Assembly (NCBI GenBank): GCA_003641745.1
Contig: QNAI01000002.1
Location: 1 to 64,000 of the forward strand
Origin: Verrucomicrobiota bacterium
GTDB lineage: Bacteria > Verrucomicrobiota > Verrucomicrobiia > Opitutales > Opitutaceae
Direction of reading: 5' to 3'
Length of the DNA stretch: 64,000 bases
The translations under genes and the position numbers were made by a program. The first letter of the stretch is position 1, and the number at the start of each line of letters is the position of its first letter. The notes under the pieces are model-generated. The model had not been told where the DNA came from. It saw only the letters and a list, made by a program, of their open reading frames with translations, and ran no database searches. Shown piece after piece: positions 57,040-64,000 of the stretch.

Positions 57040-57141
57040 ATGGGCAATTTGAAGAAGAAGCGACGCCTCAAGATGTCGAAGCACAAACGCCGCAAGCGTT
57101 TGAAGTCTAATCGGCACAAGAAGCGGACGTGGCAGAGATAA
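57040..57141 (+). CDS. AURKAIP1/COX24-type basic small protein
   Basis: A 33-residue, extremely basic protein, [20 protein letters not shown] and [13 protein letters not shown], too short for most gene finders. It resembles the AURKAIP1/COX24 domain family (small proteins attached to the ribosomal small subunit), which share the KKRR-KM-KHK-RK core. Start ATG 57040 lies in TCATTATATGG; no strong ribosome-binding site. It stands between addA and pilM. Confidence 0.85.
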
Positions 57142-57492
57142 CCGTTAGCTGAGAACGGTTGAGTCCGCATGCCGGGCTCGAGAGGTTTTCCAGAATCCAT
57201 CCGAATGGGTGGTTGTTGTGTGCCTGTGGAGTGTCTCCAGGGTGGCATCGAGCATACCATGATGGCCCGATGATTGCCGCTAAATGCGACTCCGATCCCA
57301 TGGGCAGCAGATTCCCTTGGGGTATTGGGCTCATTTCCCAATAGAGCATTCTACCTGCAGGGATGGTGATCGACTGTAGTCGGAGACGGCAGTGTTCCCG
57401 AAAAACCGGTTCAACCTTTGAGCTAAGGCGTCGATAGAGATTTCCGAACGCCAAATCGCTTAGGAAAAAACCTGAACCCGTTATCGGGAACA
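57142..57492. other. Intergenic region upstream of pilM
   Basis: No supported gene. It should contain the promoter of the pil cluster, but no hexamer pair stands out. Confidence 0.5.
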
Positions 57493-58533
57493 ATGCGGAT
57501 GATTTCGTCGAAAGGGAAAGGAATCTTTTTAGAGGTCAACGAGCACTCTCTGCTCGTCGCCCGGACCAGCAGTTTCAACACACCACTCACCATCGAGAGT
57601 GTGCGGGAGTTCTCTTTGGAGGATCGCGAAACCCTGGCGGATGAGTTCAGACAGTTCACAGGGACGCGTCAGGGAAGTTTTGCCGTGGCGCGATGCGGGG
57701 TGTTCCCGGCAGGCCGAGTGGTGTCTCGAACCTCGCTTGATCCCAAGAAGGCACGTGACGGGTCCTATCTTCAGGATCTGCTTGCCTCCCAACTGAAGAT
57801 AGACCTGAAGGAGTTTCTCCTTTACCTGCTCGGCGCCAGTGACGGGTCGGATGCAGGGGGTGAAGCGGGGTTCCCCAAAGAAGCCCTGATCTGTGGTGCG
57901 CCGCAGACGGAGATCCAATCGATTCAGGACTCGCTGCTCGAAATGGGCGCCTTTCCCGACCGCCTCGAACTCGGCACCGTCGCCAGCCTGGGCGGAATCA
58001 TCGAATGCCTGAAAAATCAGGAAGGATCGCTGCCGACTCTGGTGCTTGAAATAGGCGCTGAAATGACGAACGTCTTCGTGGTCAACAAGGATGGCGTCGA
58101 TATCTCGCGACCTGTGGCCTACGGGACGTCGTCAATGGTTCCCGTGATTCAGAAGGAACTCGGGTTGAAGGACGAAGAGTCCGCCCGGCGTCTATTCTAT
58201 TCCAACAGTTTTGACTTCACCGGGCTGGGTCCGCAGTTGGTCAAGAAACTGGTCAGAGAACTGCAGGCGTCGGTCGGCTTCTACGAGGTCCAGACCGGTC
58301 AGACCATAGGCCAGCTCTACTGTTCGCATCTGCCCTCGAAACTCTCCTGGTTGCAGAAGACCGTTTCGGACATGCTGGCGGTCAAGGTGCTGGCCATTGA
58401 TTTCCAGGCCTGGCTCGGCGATCTGGGCATCACCCTTGGGAGCACAGTCGAGGAGAACAGCCTCGATGAAACCTGGCTCGGACTTATCAGCCTGATGGGC
58501 GACTTTACCCCTGAAGTGGATGAAAAGAATTAA
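57493..58533 (+). CDS. pilM: PilM, actin-like type IV pilus assembly protein
   Basis: A 346-residue cytoplasmic ATPase-like protein of the PilM family. The core has EALICGAPQTEIQSIQDSL (about 128-146), TLVLEIGAEMTNVFVVNKDGVD (about 181-202, phosphate-2 region) and KLVRELQASVGFYEV (about 253-267). It binds PilN at the inner membrane. It overlaps pilN by 14 bp and heads a four- or five-gene operon. It could also be a GspL-type protein of a secretion system, because PilA, PilB and PilC genes are not in view. Confidence 0.9.
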   Translation: MRMISSKGKGIFLEVNEHSLLVARTSSFNTPLTIESVREFSLEDRETLADEFRQFTGTRQGSFAVARCGVFPAGRVVSRTSLDPKKARDGSYLQDLLASQLKIDLKEFLLYLLGASDGSDAGGEAGFPKEALICGAPQTEIQSIQDSLLEMGAFPDRLELGTVASLGGIIECLKNQEGSLPTLVLEIGAEMTNVFVVNKDGVDISRPVAYGTSSMVPVIQKELGLKDEESARRLFYSNSFDFTGLGPQLVKKLVRELQASVGFYEVQTGQTIGQLYCSHLPSKLSWLQKTVSDMLAVKVLAIDFQAWLGDLGITLGSTVEENSLDETWLGLISLMGDFTPEVDEKN

Positions 58534-59131
58534 GAAAGACGCGATTGTCTCTCAGGCAAACTGGCATCCGAACTTCCGGATTGCGGAAGCGCTTCCGGAT
58601 CTGAAGGTCGTTCGGACCGACTTTTTCATCAATGCCATCAGTCTGTCGCTTGCTGCGGTCGCTGTATTCTTCCTGGCAATACGCGAATACAAAGCCTTCA
58701 GCCTCAAGAGCGAAATCTCGGCATGGGAGGAAAAGATAGAAGTCAGCCGCGCCGAGAACCTGGCCTACCTGAGACTCAGTAAAGCGTTCAAAGATGAGAA
58801 GGCCAAATTCGAGGAGGTCCGCGATTTCATTGCGACCGACCTGCCCGTGACCGAATTCCTCGAGACGCTCAGCCCCACCATACCGGAGGGATTGGATCTC
58901 GATTCGATGGCCTTTGGCGGCGAGCGTGTGGTGATTCGAGGGACCATTCTCGGGAACTCCGAGACAGCCAGCATCACCCTTTCCAATTACCTCGAAACGC
59001 TGAGAAAGAACCCCGGGCTTGGACCCAAGTTTGCGGACATTTCGTTGACTTCACTGGTGCGCGATGCCCGTAGCGAGGTCCTCAATTTTGAGATTGTCCT
59101 GCAGCGCAATGAGAAAAAGACGTCCACATGA
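58520..59131 (+). CDS. pilN: PilN-like assembly protein
   Basis: A 203-residue protein with a short N-terminal cytoplasmic part, one membrane helix (about 37-53, INAISLSLAAVAVFFLAI) and a periplasmic coiled-coil/ferredoxin-like domain (KSEISAWEEKIEVSRAENL... then DLPVTEFLETLSPTIPEG). Its size, topology and place between pilM and pilO identify it as PilN. It is longer at the N-terminus than the usual PilN. Start ATG 58520 lies in pilM. Confidence 0.85.
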   Translation: MKRIKKDAIVSQANWHPNFRIAEALPDLKVVRTDFFINAISLSLAAVAVFFLAIREYKAFSLKSEISAWEEKIEVSRAENLAYLRLSKAFKDEKAKFEEVRDFIATDLPVTEFLETLSPTIPEGLDLDSMAFGGERVVIRGTILGNSETASITLSNYLETLRKNPGLGPKFADISLTSLVRDARSEVLNFEIVLQRNEKKTST

Positions 59132-59682
59132 AAACCCAAGACATCGTTGACTTCCTGAAGCGCTACCCGATTCCGTGCCTGTCCGTCACGGTCGTCGTGA
59201 TTACCTTGGTCCTCGTCTACTTTCGGATGGATGTGAATACCGAACTCGAGGGCAGGTACCAGACTGTGTCGGCCGAAGGCGCGACGGTGATGAACAATAT
59301 CGTGAACGGATCGGGTCTCCAGGAACATGTTGAGGCGATCCAGGCGCAATCGAGCGAACTTGAGTCCAGGCTGGTCCGACCGGCTGAACTGGCGAAAAAT
59401 CTCCAGTACTTCTATCGATTGGAGAGCGAGACGGGCGGAAAGCTTGGTGAGCTTCGTCAAGTTCCGTTGACCAACCTACCAAGCACCAAGGGCTCGTTCC
59501 AGCCGGTTCAATACTCACTCGTGGTGACTGCTGACTACCCCGTCCTCATGGACTACCTCAATCGGTTGGAGGAGGGTGTCAGCTTTTATCGAATGAAAAA
59601 CTTCTCTCTCCAGCACAGTCGCGAAAGCACGCGTCGGATGCTGGTGATGGCAATGAACATCGAACTACTTGGTACGAAATGA
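59128..59682 (+). CDS. pilO: PilO-like assembly protein
   Basis: A 184-residue bitopic protein: N-terminal cytoplasmic helix, one membrane segment (about 16-33, PCLSVTVVVITLVLVYF), a coiled coil and a small periplasmic domain (VQYSLVVTADYPVLMDYLNRLE, about 128-149, equivalent to the PilO core). It dimerises with PilN. The start overlaps the pilN stop by ATGA and its own stop overlaps the next start by ATGA. Confidence 0.85.
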   Translation: MKTQDIVDFLKRYPIPCLSVTVVVITLVLVYFRMDVNTELEGRYQTVSAEGATVMNNIVNGSGLQEHVEAIQAQSSELESRLVRPAELAKNLQYFYRLESETGGKLGELRQVPLTNLPSTKGSFQPVQYSLVVTADYPVLMDYLNRLEEGVSFYRMKNFSLQHSRESTRRMLVMAMNIELLGTK

Positions 59683-60167
59683 GACTTGCAACAGGATTTT
59701 GCATGGTTGCGCTGACCACGACCCTGGTATCGAGCGCCGCCGCCCAGGCCACGGCCACTGTGATAGCGGTCAAAGATCGAACCCTGACCCTGGCCATGGC
59801 GAGAGAATTGCTTACCATCAAGGAGGGTGACAACTCAGCTGCGATGGCCCGGATGCGGGACCCGTTTGAGGTGATGCTGGCCGACGTGGCGGTTGTGGCT
59901 GAGACCTCAGTCGAGGTCGTGCCGGCGCCGGCTCGTTACAACGATCGCCAGGTACTGGAGGCCATCGCCCCTGGAGTGAATCCGACTGGAACGGCCCGCG
60001 TCGGCACAACGGATTATCTTCTTTTTGGGCAAAAGAGGCTCAAGCAGGGAGAGAAGCTTACGATTACCTATGAGGGATCAGCCTACCTGATCGAGATAAC
60101 CTCAATACAAAGAAATAATTTCAGGATACGCCTGAACAGCGAAGAGCTTGTCAGACCAATCAAATAA
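59679..60167 (+). CDS. Periplasmic PilP-position protein
   Basis: A 162-residue exported protein with a signal peptide (LATGFCMVALTTTLVSSAAAQA). It lacks an obvious lipobox, unlike typical PilP. Its C-terminal half (KRLKQGEKLTITYEGSAYLIEITSIQRNNFRIRLNSEELVRPI) is a small beta domain with the K-x-G-x-x-L...Y-I-x-I...F-x-I-R-L pattern of PilP/GspC homology regions. Placed between pilO and the secretin, it most likely bridges the inner membrane proteins to PilQ. The family is not certain. Confidence 0.7.
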   Translation: MRLATGFCMVALTTTLVSSAAAQATATVIAVKDRTLTLAMARELLTIKEGDNSAAMARMRDPFEVMLADVAVVAETSVEVVPAPARYNDRQVLEAIAPGVNPTGTARVGTTDYLLFGQKRLKQGEKLTITYEGSAYLIEITSIQRNNFRIRLNSEELVRPIK

Positions 60168-60177
60168 AGGGATTGCT

Positions 60178-61707
60178 ATGAAAAAAAGGATGATGGTTAT
60201 GTGCTTGGGTCTTACCCTTTTGGGTACGGGCCTCCACGCTCAAACCCCGGAACCGGATACGTCGGACGTTGCAGCCGCAGCGCAGGCCGAAGAGGTTGCC
60301 GAAGACAGTCAATCGGGCCCTGAGACCGCCACGGTCTCCAAGGGCGTAAAGGTGGCCTTCCCGGGCGCCGAGAGTCAGAAGACTATTGTTACCCAGAAGA
60401 GCCAGGAAACTCTCTCGGTCGATTTTCCGGACGAGGAGATCCGAGTGATTCTGCGCAACATCGCGGACCTCTTTGAACTCAATCTGGTGATTCCGGATAC
60501 GCTGCAGGGTCGCGCGTCGCTAAAGCTGCGCGAGGTGACCTGGAAGCAGATATTCGATGTCATTCTCCATCCCGTAGGATTCACCTATGTGGAGGACGGC
60601 AATATCATCCAGGTCGTTTCGGTCGACTCCCTGCAGATTGAACCTCCGGTCACGGAGATCTTCATTCTCAACTACGCCAGGGCGGGTCAGGTGGCACCTA
60701 CGGTTACTTCAATGATTGATCCGGCCGCGGGTGGCCGAATCCAGATCGACAGTCGGAGCAATGCTCTGGTCATCACCGAGCGCCCTTCGCAGATGGGCAA
60801 GATCCGTCCGGTGATCGATGCTTTGGACAAGGCGACCGATCAAGTCATGATCGAGACCAAGTTCGTTGAGATTGCGGACAAGGACCTGAGTGACCTCGGC
60901 GTCAATTGGGCCTCGCTTCAGAATTATGAGGTTGGCGTAGAAGGCGGGCTGGGGGACGATGGCTTCCACTCCTATGATCGTCAGAATATCAACGGCATGG
61001 TCGACAAGGTCAGTCTCTACTCCGCAGTCTTCACCGCGGACAAGTTTTCAGTAGTGTTGAGCGCCCTCGAGTCGAACCAGGATGCCAAGCTGGTGTCCAA
61101 TCCGACCCTGGTGACGATGAACAATACCGAGGCGTTCATTTCGATCGGAGAGCAGTATCCGATTCCAAACTACACCTATAACCAGGAGCGCGGCACCTTT
61201 GAGGTCAGTGGATTTGAATACAAGGACATCGGCATTCTCATGGCGGTGACGCCACAAGTGAACAACGAGGGCCTGATCAATCTCAAGATCGAGCCTGAGG
61301 TGAGCAGCACCAACGGCAGCACCAATTTTGGTGGCGCGGGCGGCGCGGATATCCCGATCATTTCGGTCCGCAAGGTCACGACTAACGTCGCCCTGAAGGA
61401 TGGCTATACCATGGGACTGGGCGGCCTTATTGAGAGCCTCACCCAGGACGTGGAAACCAGGGTGCCACTGCTAGGGAAGATTCCGGGATTGGGTCGTTTG
61501 TTCAAACACGATTCGGCGAACAATACATCCCGCAATCTGGTTATCTTCATTACGGCCAAGGTCCTCTCGCCGGAGGATGCAACCTACAAGGAGGTCTTTG
61601 ATCCGCGACAGATCAAATCCATGGAGATCAAGCCCGAAGACATTCCTGGCTTCCAGAGTAATGTGGATCCGTTTGCCCAGGCATCGGTGACGGGCGGGTC
61701 GGAATAG
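60178..61707 (+). CDS. pilQ: PilQ-like outer membrane secretin
   Basis: A 509-residue secretin. A signal peptide (MVMCLGLTLLGTGLHAQ) is followed by an N-terminal STN/N0-type domain (VDFPDEEIRVILRNIADLFELNLVIPDTLQG, about 81-111), an N1 domain (ILNYARAGQVAPTVTSMIDPAAGGRIQID, about 162-190), and the secretin core with VMIETKFVEIADKDLSDLGVNW, SNPTLVTMNNTEAFISIGEQYPI and the C-terminal signature RVPLLGKIPGLGRLFKHD. It forms the outer-membrane pore for the pilus or pseudopilus. The AMIN domains of classical PilQ are absent. ATG 60178 is used, 10 bp after the PilP-position gene and preceded by AAGGGATTG. Confidence 0.94.
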   Translation: MKKRMMVMCLGLTLLGTGLHAQTPEPDTSDVAAAAQAEEVAEDSQSGPETATVSKGVKVAFPGAESQKTIVTQKSQETLSVDFPDEEIRVILRNIADLFELNLVIPDTLQGRASLKLREVTWKQIFDVILHPVGFTYVEDGNIIQVVSVDSLQIEPPVTEIFILNYARAGQVAPTVTSMIDPAAGGRIQIDSRSNALVITERPSQMGKIRPVIDALDKATDQVMIETKFVEIADKDLSDLGVNWASLQNYEVGVEGGLGDDGFHSYDRQNINGMVDKVSLYSAVFTADKFSVVLSALESNQDAKLVSNPTLVTMNNTEAFISIGEQYPIPNYTYNQERGTFEVSGFEYKDIGILMAVTPQVNNEGLINLKIEPEVSSTNGSTNFGGAGGADIPIISVRKVTTNVALKDGYTMGLGGLIESLTQDVETRVPLLGKIPGLGRLFKHDSANNTSRNLVIFITAKVLSPEDATYKEVFDPRQIKSMEIKPEDIPGFQSNVDPFAQASVTGGSE

Positions 61708-61736
61708 ACCGCGTTTTTTCTGGTAATCCGCTTTTC

Positions 61737-61783
61737 GGCCATGGTTCGCGCCCCTGCAGGCGTGACCATGGCCGTTCTTTTTT
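61737..61783 (+). terminator. Rho-independent terminator after pilQ
   Basis: GGCCATGG (61737-61744) and CCATGGCC (61766-61773), with inner pairing around CCTGCA, form a long stem followed by CTTTTTT. It lies 30 bp after the secretin stop. Confidence 0.92.
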
Positions 61784-61840
61784 CATAACCGGTCGGGTCC
61801 GATTCCGGTTGGGGTTCCGGACTCGTATCCAGGCTTCGAG

Positions 61841-61923
61841 GGGGCCAAAGCACTACCGAGGCAGCTGTGCGACCGACATCAGCCAATCTCGCATTGGCAT
61901 GCAAGATTGTGAGCAATGACCCC
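61841..61923 (-). repeat. Family A hairpin, long variant, copy 9
   Basis: The same long form as copy 7, sharing ACTACCGAGGCAGCTGTG and CGACATCAGCCAATCT, with outer arms GGGGCCA and TGACCCC. Confidence 0.8.
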
Positions 61924-61957
61924 CTCCTTCGCATAGAGCTTCGGAGGACACGCCGTG

Positions 61958-62018
61958 GGCTGTTCTTCGTCGAAAAATTCCAGATCGGCGCTTAACCTGG
62001 TGCCATTCGGGCCTGACC
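61958..62018 (-). repeat. Dispersed repeat, family C copy 2
   Basis: Reverse complement of family C copy 1 over 61 bp, including GTTAAGCGCCGATC and TTCGACGAAGAA. As at 30000 it lies next to a family A hairpin. Confidence 0.75.
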
Positions 62019-62019
62019 G

Positions 62020-62439
62020 TTAGTTTCCCACGACCGAGATGGTAATCCGTCGGTCGTGGTGTTGTTTGCGGTGTTCCCAGAGGAAGATGCCCTGCCAGGT
62101 ACCGAGCTGAAGACGGCATCCGGCAACCGGAATCACCTCGGATGTCCGGGTGAGTGCCATTTTGATGTGAGAGGGCATGTCATCCGGCCCCTCCGAGGTA
62201 TGAGTATAGGCCGGATCCCGCTCCGGGACAAGGCGGTCGAGATAGGCTTCGAGATCACGACAGGCCGAAGGGTCCGCGTTCTCCATGATGACCAGGCTGC
62301 AACTGGTATGACGGCAGAAGACATTCGTGATGCCATCCTGGATCCCTGACTTTGCGGCCACGGCAGCGACCTGATCCGTGAACTCGTAGGTGCCTGACCC
62401 GGTTGTTCGGATGGTGATGTCTCGCTTGAATACAGCCAT
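62020..62439 (-). CDS. yjbQ: YjbQ (UPF0047) family protein
   Basis: A 139-residue protein of the secondary thiamine-phosphate synthase/YjbQ fold. Features are the RHTSCSLVIMENADPS block (about 44-59, with the conserved His and Thr-Ser), PERDPAYTHTSEGPDDMPSHIKMAL (about 76-100) and QGIFLWEHRKQHHDRRITISVVG at the C-terminus (family QGIFLxEHxxxxHxR). ATG 62439 (MAVFKRD) is used; 14 more codons are open upstream. It begins 75 bp from the next gene on the same strand. Confidence 0.94.
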   Translation of the reverse strand: MAVFKRDITIRTTGSGTYEFTDQVAAVAAKSGIQDGITNVFCRHTSCSLVIMENADPSACRDLEAYLDRLVPERDPAYTHTSEGPDDMPSHIKMALTRTSEVIPVAGCRLQLGTWQGIFLWEHRKQHHDRRITISVVGN

Positions 62440-62514
62440 GGTCGATGGCAGTATTCCAAGCGAAGGGCCGATTGCTGTCAACGGGCCACGGGAGGTCTTC
62501 GGACAGGTCCTGGC

Positions 62515-63597
62515 CTATTGCTGTCCGGGAGTCGGGGGTGGCCCCGGTTCCGGAGTCGACGATGTGTCTGGAGCGGCCGAGGTGGCCATCGTGGCCAGAG
62601 GTTCAATCGGAAGGGCAAAACTCAGCCGCTTGTTGTCCCGTTCGAACTCAAGGCTGAGAAATTCGCCGATCTCGGCGTAGAAGATCGAGTCCCTAAGCTG
62701 ATTGATGGATTCGGCCGGCAGCCCGTTGATGTTGCGCAGGATGTCTCCTCTCTGGAGGCCGGCCTCGGAGGCGGAACGGTCGGGTAGGAGCTCAGACACG
62801 TAAATTTCCTTGGCGACATTCAGGCGATCAGGTCTCTCCGCAAACTCCATTGGCAGGCCACCATACTGGACCGAGCCCGTCGCTTCCAACTGGGCATGAA
62901 GCCGGATGAGGGCGCGGGTTGGAACCACGTAGGACGAGCGTACTTCAGGGACTGAAGCGACGGAGATGCCAAACAGGCGCCCATCGAGATCGAGAATGGG
63001 TGATCCTCCCTCCGCGGGTCCTCCCGGAATCCCGACGCGGGAGTAGGTGAAGGGAAAGACGAAATTCGAAAAGAAGCTTTCGGCCCCCGTGACCAGGCCA
63101 ATCGACGGAGTCGGGTTGAAATCGAGAGGACTGGTTATGGCCATGACGACCGAACCGATCTCATGAACCTCGTCGGAAAGAGTGAGCGGAATAAATGAAA
63201 ACGAACGTGGAAGCTTGAGGACCTGAAGCAACCCGACATTTGTGCGCGGATCGTTGCCGATCACCTCAGCCAGGTAGGAGAGGCCGTTTTTTTCCACCCA
63301 GATCCGGTTGGACTGTTCGGTGGCCGTCGAGTTGGTCAGAACCTGGCCTTCCGCGCTGACAAAGAATCCGGAGAAGACAAGGAGCGAGATCCGTGGCTTT
63401 CCCGTGTCGTCAAGATCCTCGGTCGCCACCTTCACCCGGACAATTGCGTTGGAATGCTCGCGATAGAGATCAACCAGGCGACTCTGAAGATCGAGGCCTT
63501 CGACGGCCTGGACAGGGGTACTCGCAGGGGCGAAGATTGCGCCCGCTGCGACTGCGAACCAGAAAACGCTCCGGCGCCATGCCGCCATCTCCGTCAT
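62515..63597 (-). CDS. HtrA-like protein with PDZ domain and lost catalytic triad
   Basis: A 360-residue exported protein with a signal peptide (VFWFAVAAGAIFAPASTPVQA, about 11-31), a trypsin-like fold (about 40-235) and one PDZ domain (about 250-340, VSELLPDRSASEAGLQRGDILRNINGLPAE). The triad of HtrA/DegP proteases is absent: LTNSTAT at 87-93 has no histidine where the family has TNAHV, DPRTNVGLLQV (116-126) has Asn120 where Asp is expected, and PAEGGSPIL (194-202) replaces GNSGGPL, removing the serine. The fold around these sites is otherwise kept (DLDGRLFGIS). It is probably a pseudoprotease that binds peptides or proteins in the periplasm. The C-terminus is proline-rich (PEPGPPPTP). Confidence 0.85.
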   Translation of the reverse strand: MTEMAAWRRSVFWFAVAAGAIFAPASTPVQAVEGLDLQSRLVDLYREHSNAIVRVKVATEDLDDTGKPRISLLVFSGFFVSAEGQVLTNSTATEQSNRIWVEKNGLSYLAEVIGNDPRTNVGLLQVLKLPRSFSFIPLTLSDEVHEIGSVVMAITSPLDFNPTPSIGLVTGAESFFSNFVFPFTYSRVGIPGGPAEGGSPILDLDGRLFGISVASVPEVRSSYVVPTRALIRLHAQLEATGSVQYGGLPMEFAERPDRLNVAKEIYVSELLPDRSASEAGLQRGDILRNINGLPAESINQLRDSIFYAEIGEFLSLEFERDNKRLSFALPIEPLATMATSAAPDTSSTPEPGPPPTPGQQ

Positions 63598-63606
63598 TCG
63601 GAGATC

Positions 63607-64000
63607 CTAGAACTGGGCGACCGTTCGGGAAGAAGGTCGGCCGAAGGAGGTTTGGCTGGAGAGCGCGTTGACCACGTAAGTCCCACTGGGGGAACTGCCT
63701 GTGAACAGCGTCTTGGGTGACGAAAGCGTAACGTATCGTTGGGGTTGATCGTCCTTCGCCATAATATCCTCGATGTAACGGGCTCTTGCCGTAATCGGTA
63801 GCGGACGGGCCTCGAACCGATCGCTCCTGGTGGCGACGGGTTGAACGATCATTTCAGGAAGGTTTCCCACCGAAGCGACGACCTGGCTCTCTACCGGGCG
63901 GACGGCAATTGTTTCGTAGCGTTCAGAAACGGGAGAACTTTCCGGGCTGGTCGTAACAATGGACGGACCACTGACCACGAAATACCCGGTTGCGATTGCG
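63607..64000 (-). CDS. Unidentified protein, C-terminal part (start outside window)
   Basis: The frame is open to the edge; the residues before the first in-window start are AIATGYFV, followed by VSGPSIVTTSPESSP, which looks like the end of a membrane or signal segment leading into a Ser/Pro-rich linker. The visible 131 residues contain YETIAVRPVESQVVAS and YIEDIMAKDDQPQRYVTLSSPKTLFTGSSPSGTYVVNALS, with no family that I recognise. It lies 9 bp before the HtrA-like gene and is likely co-transcribed. Confidence 0.65.
   Translation of the reverse strand, partial: AIATGYFVVSGPSIVTTSPESSPVSERYETIAVRPVESQVVASVGNLPEMIVQPVATRSDRFEARPLPITARARYIEDIMAKDDQPQRYVTLSSPKTLFTGSSPSGTYVVNALSSQTSFGRPSSRTVAQF

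Overview
This window looks like a chromosomal segment of a moderately GC-rich, Gram-negative, heterotrophic bacterium, most likely a member of the Verrucomicrobiota (class Opitutia). This is an inference from gene content: a very large secreted beta-helix protein with GNW...NW-type entry motif, an RCC1 propeller with a verrucomicrobial-style aromatic C-terminal domain, long multi-cluster pyruvate:ferredoxin oxidoreductase, a PilMNO/PilQ cluster and weak Shine-Dalgarno signals. No mobile element with a transposase, no CRISPR array and no tRNA gene was found; one tmRNA gene is present.

Layout. 1-10003 (minus): an energy-conserving cluster apbE-rnfB-nifJ-rnfC-rnfD-rnfG (rnfG runs off the window), in which pyruvate oxidation to acetyl-CoA would reduce ferredoxin that the Rnf complex then oxidises with NAD+ while pumping ions. 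10712-18798 (plus): a small secreted protein and a 2486-residue secreted mosaic protein. 19055-25101 (minus): acyl-CoA dehydrogenase, an ETF:quinone-oxidoreductase-like flavoprotein and both ETF subunits, a complete electron path from acyl-CoA to an acceptor. 25669-42065: carbohydrate and housekeeping genes (glycogen phosphorylase, Fe-alcohol dehydrogenase, sugar isomerase, RCC1 protein, tandem adenylate kinase, uroporphyrinogen-decarboxylase-like protein, methyltransferase, glycosidase-like protein, acyltransferase, small membrane protein). 42391-43657 (minus): a membrane protein/XRE regulator pair with a clear operator, and ssrA. 43991-50627: OsmC, an oligopeptide ABC importer (binding protein and two permeases), a DUF2071 protein, rpsT and a pseudouridine synthase. 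50869-57141: AddB-like and AddA-like recombination nucleases and a 33-residue basic ribosome-associated-type protein. 57493-61707: type IV pilus/secretion assembly genes pilM-pilN-pilO-(pilP-like)-pilQ. 62020-64000 (minus): YjbQ, a catalytically dead HtrA-like protein and the end of an unidentified gene.

The most notable unexplained signal is a dispersed 53-bp hairpin repeat (nine copies at six places plus one fragment). Its outer arms and loop are constant, whereas its middle stem changes with compensating substitutions, so the fold is conserved rather than the sequence. Two further inverted-repeat families, a perfect 34-bp palindrome, a tandem adenylate kinase whose second half is degenerate, and a triad-less HtrA homologue are also worth following.
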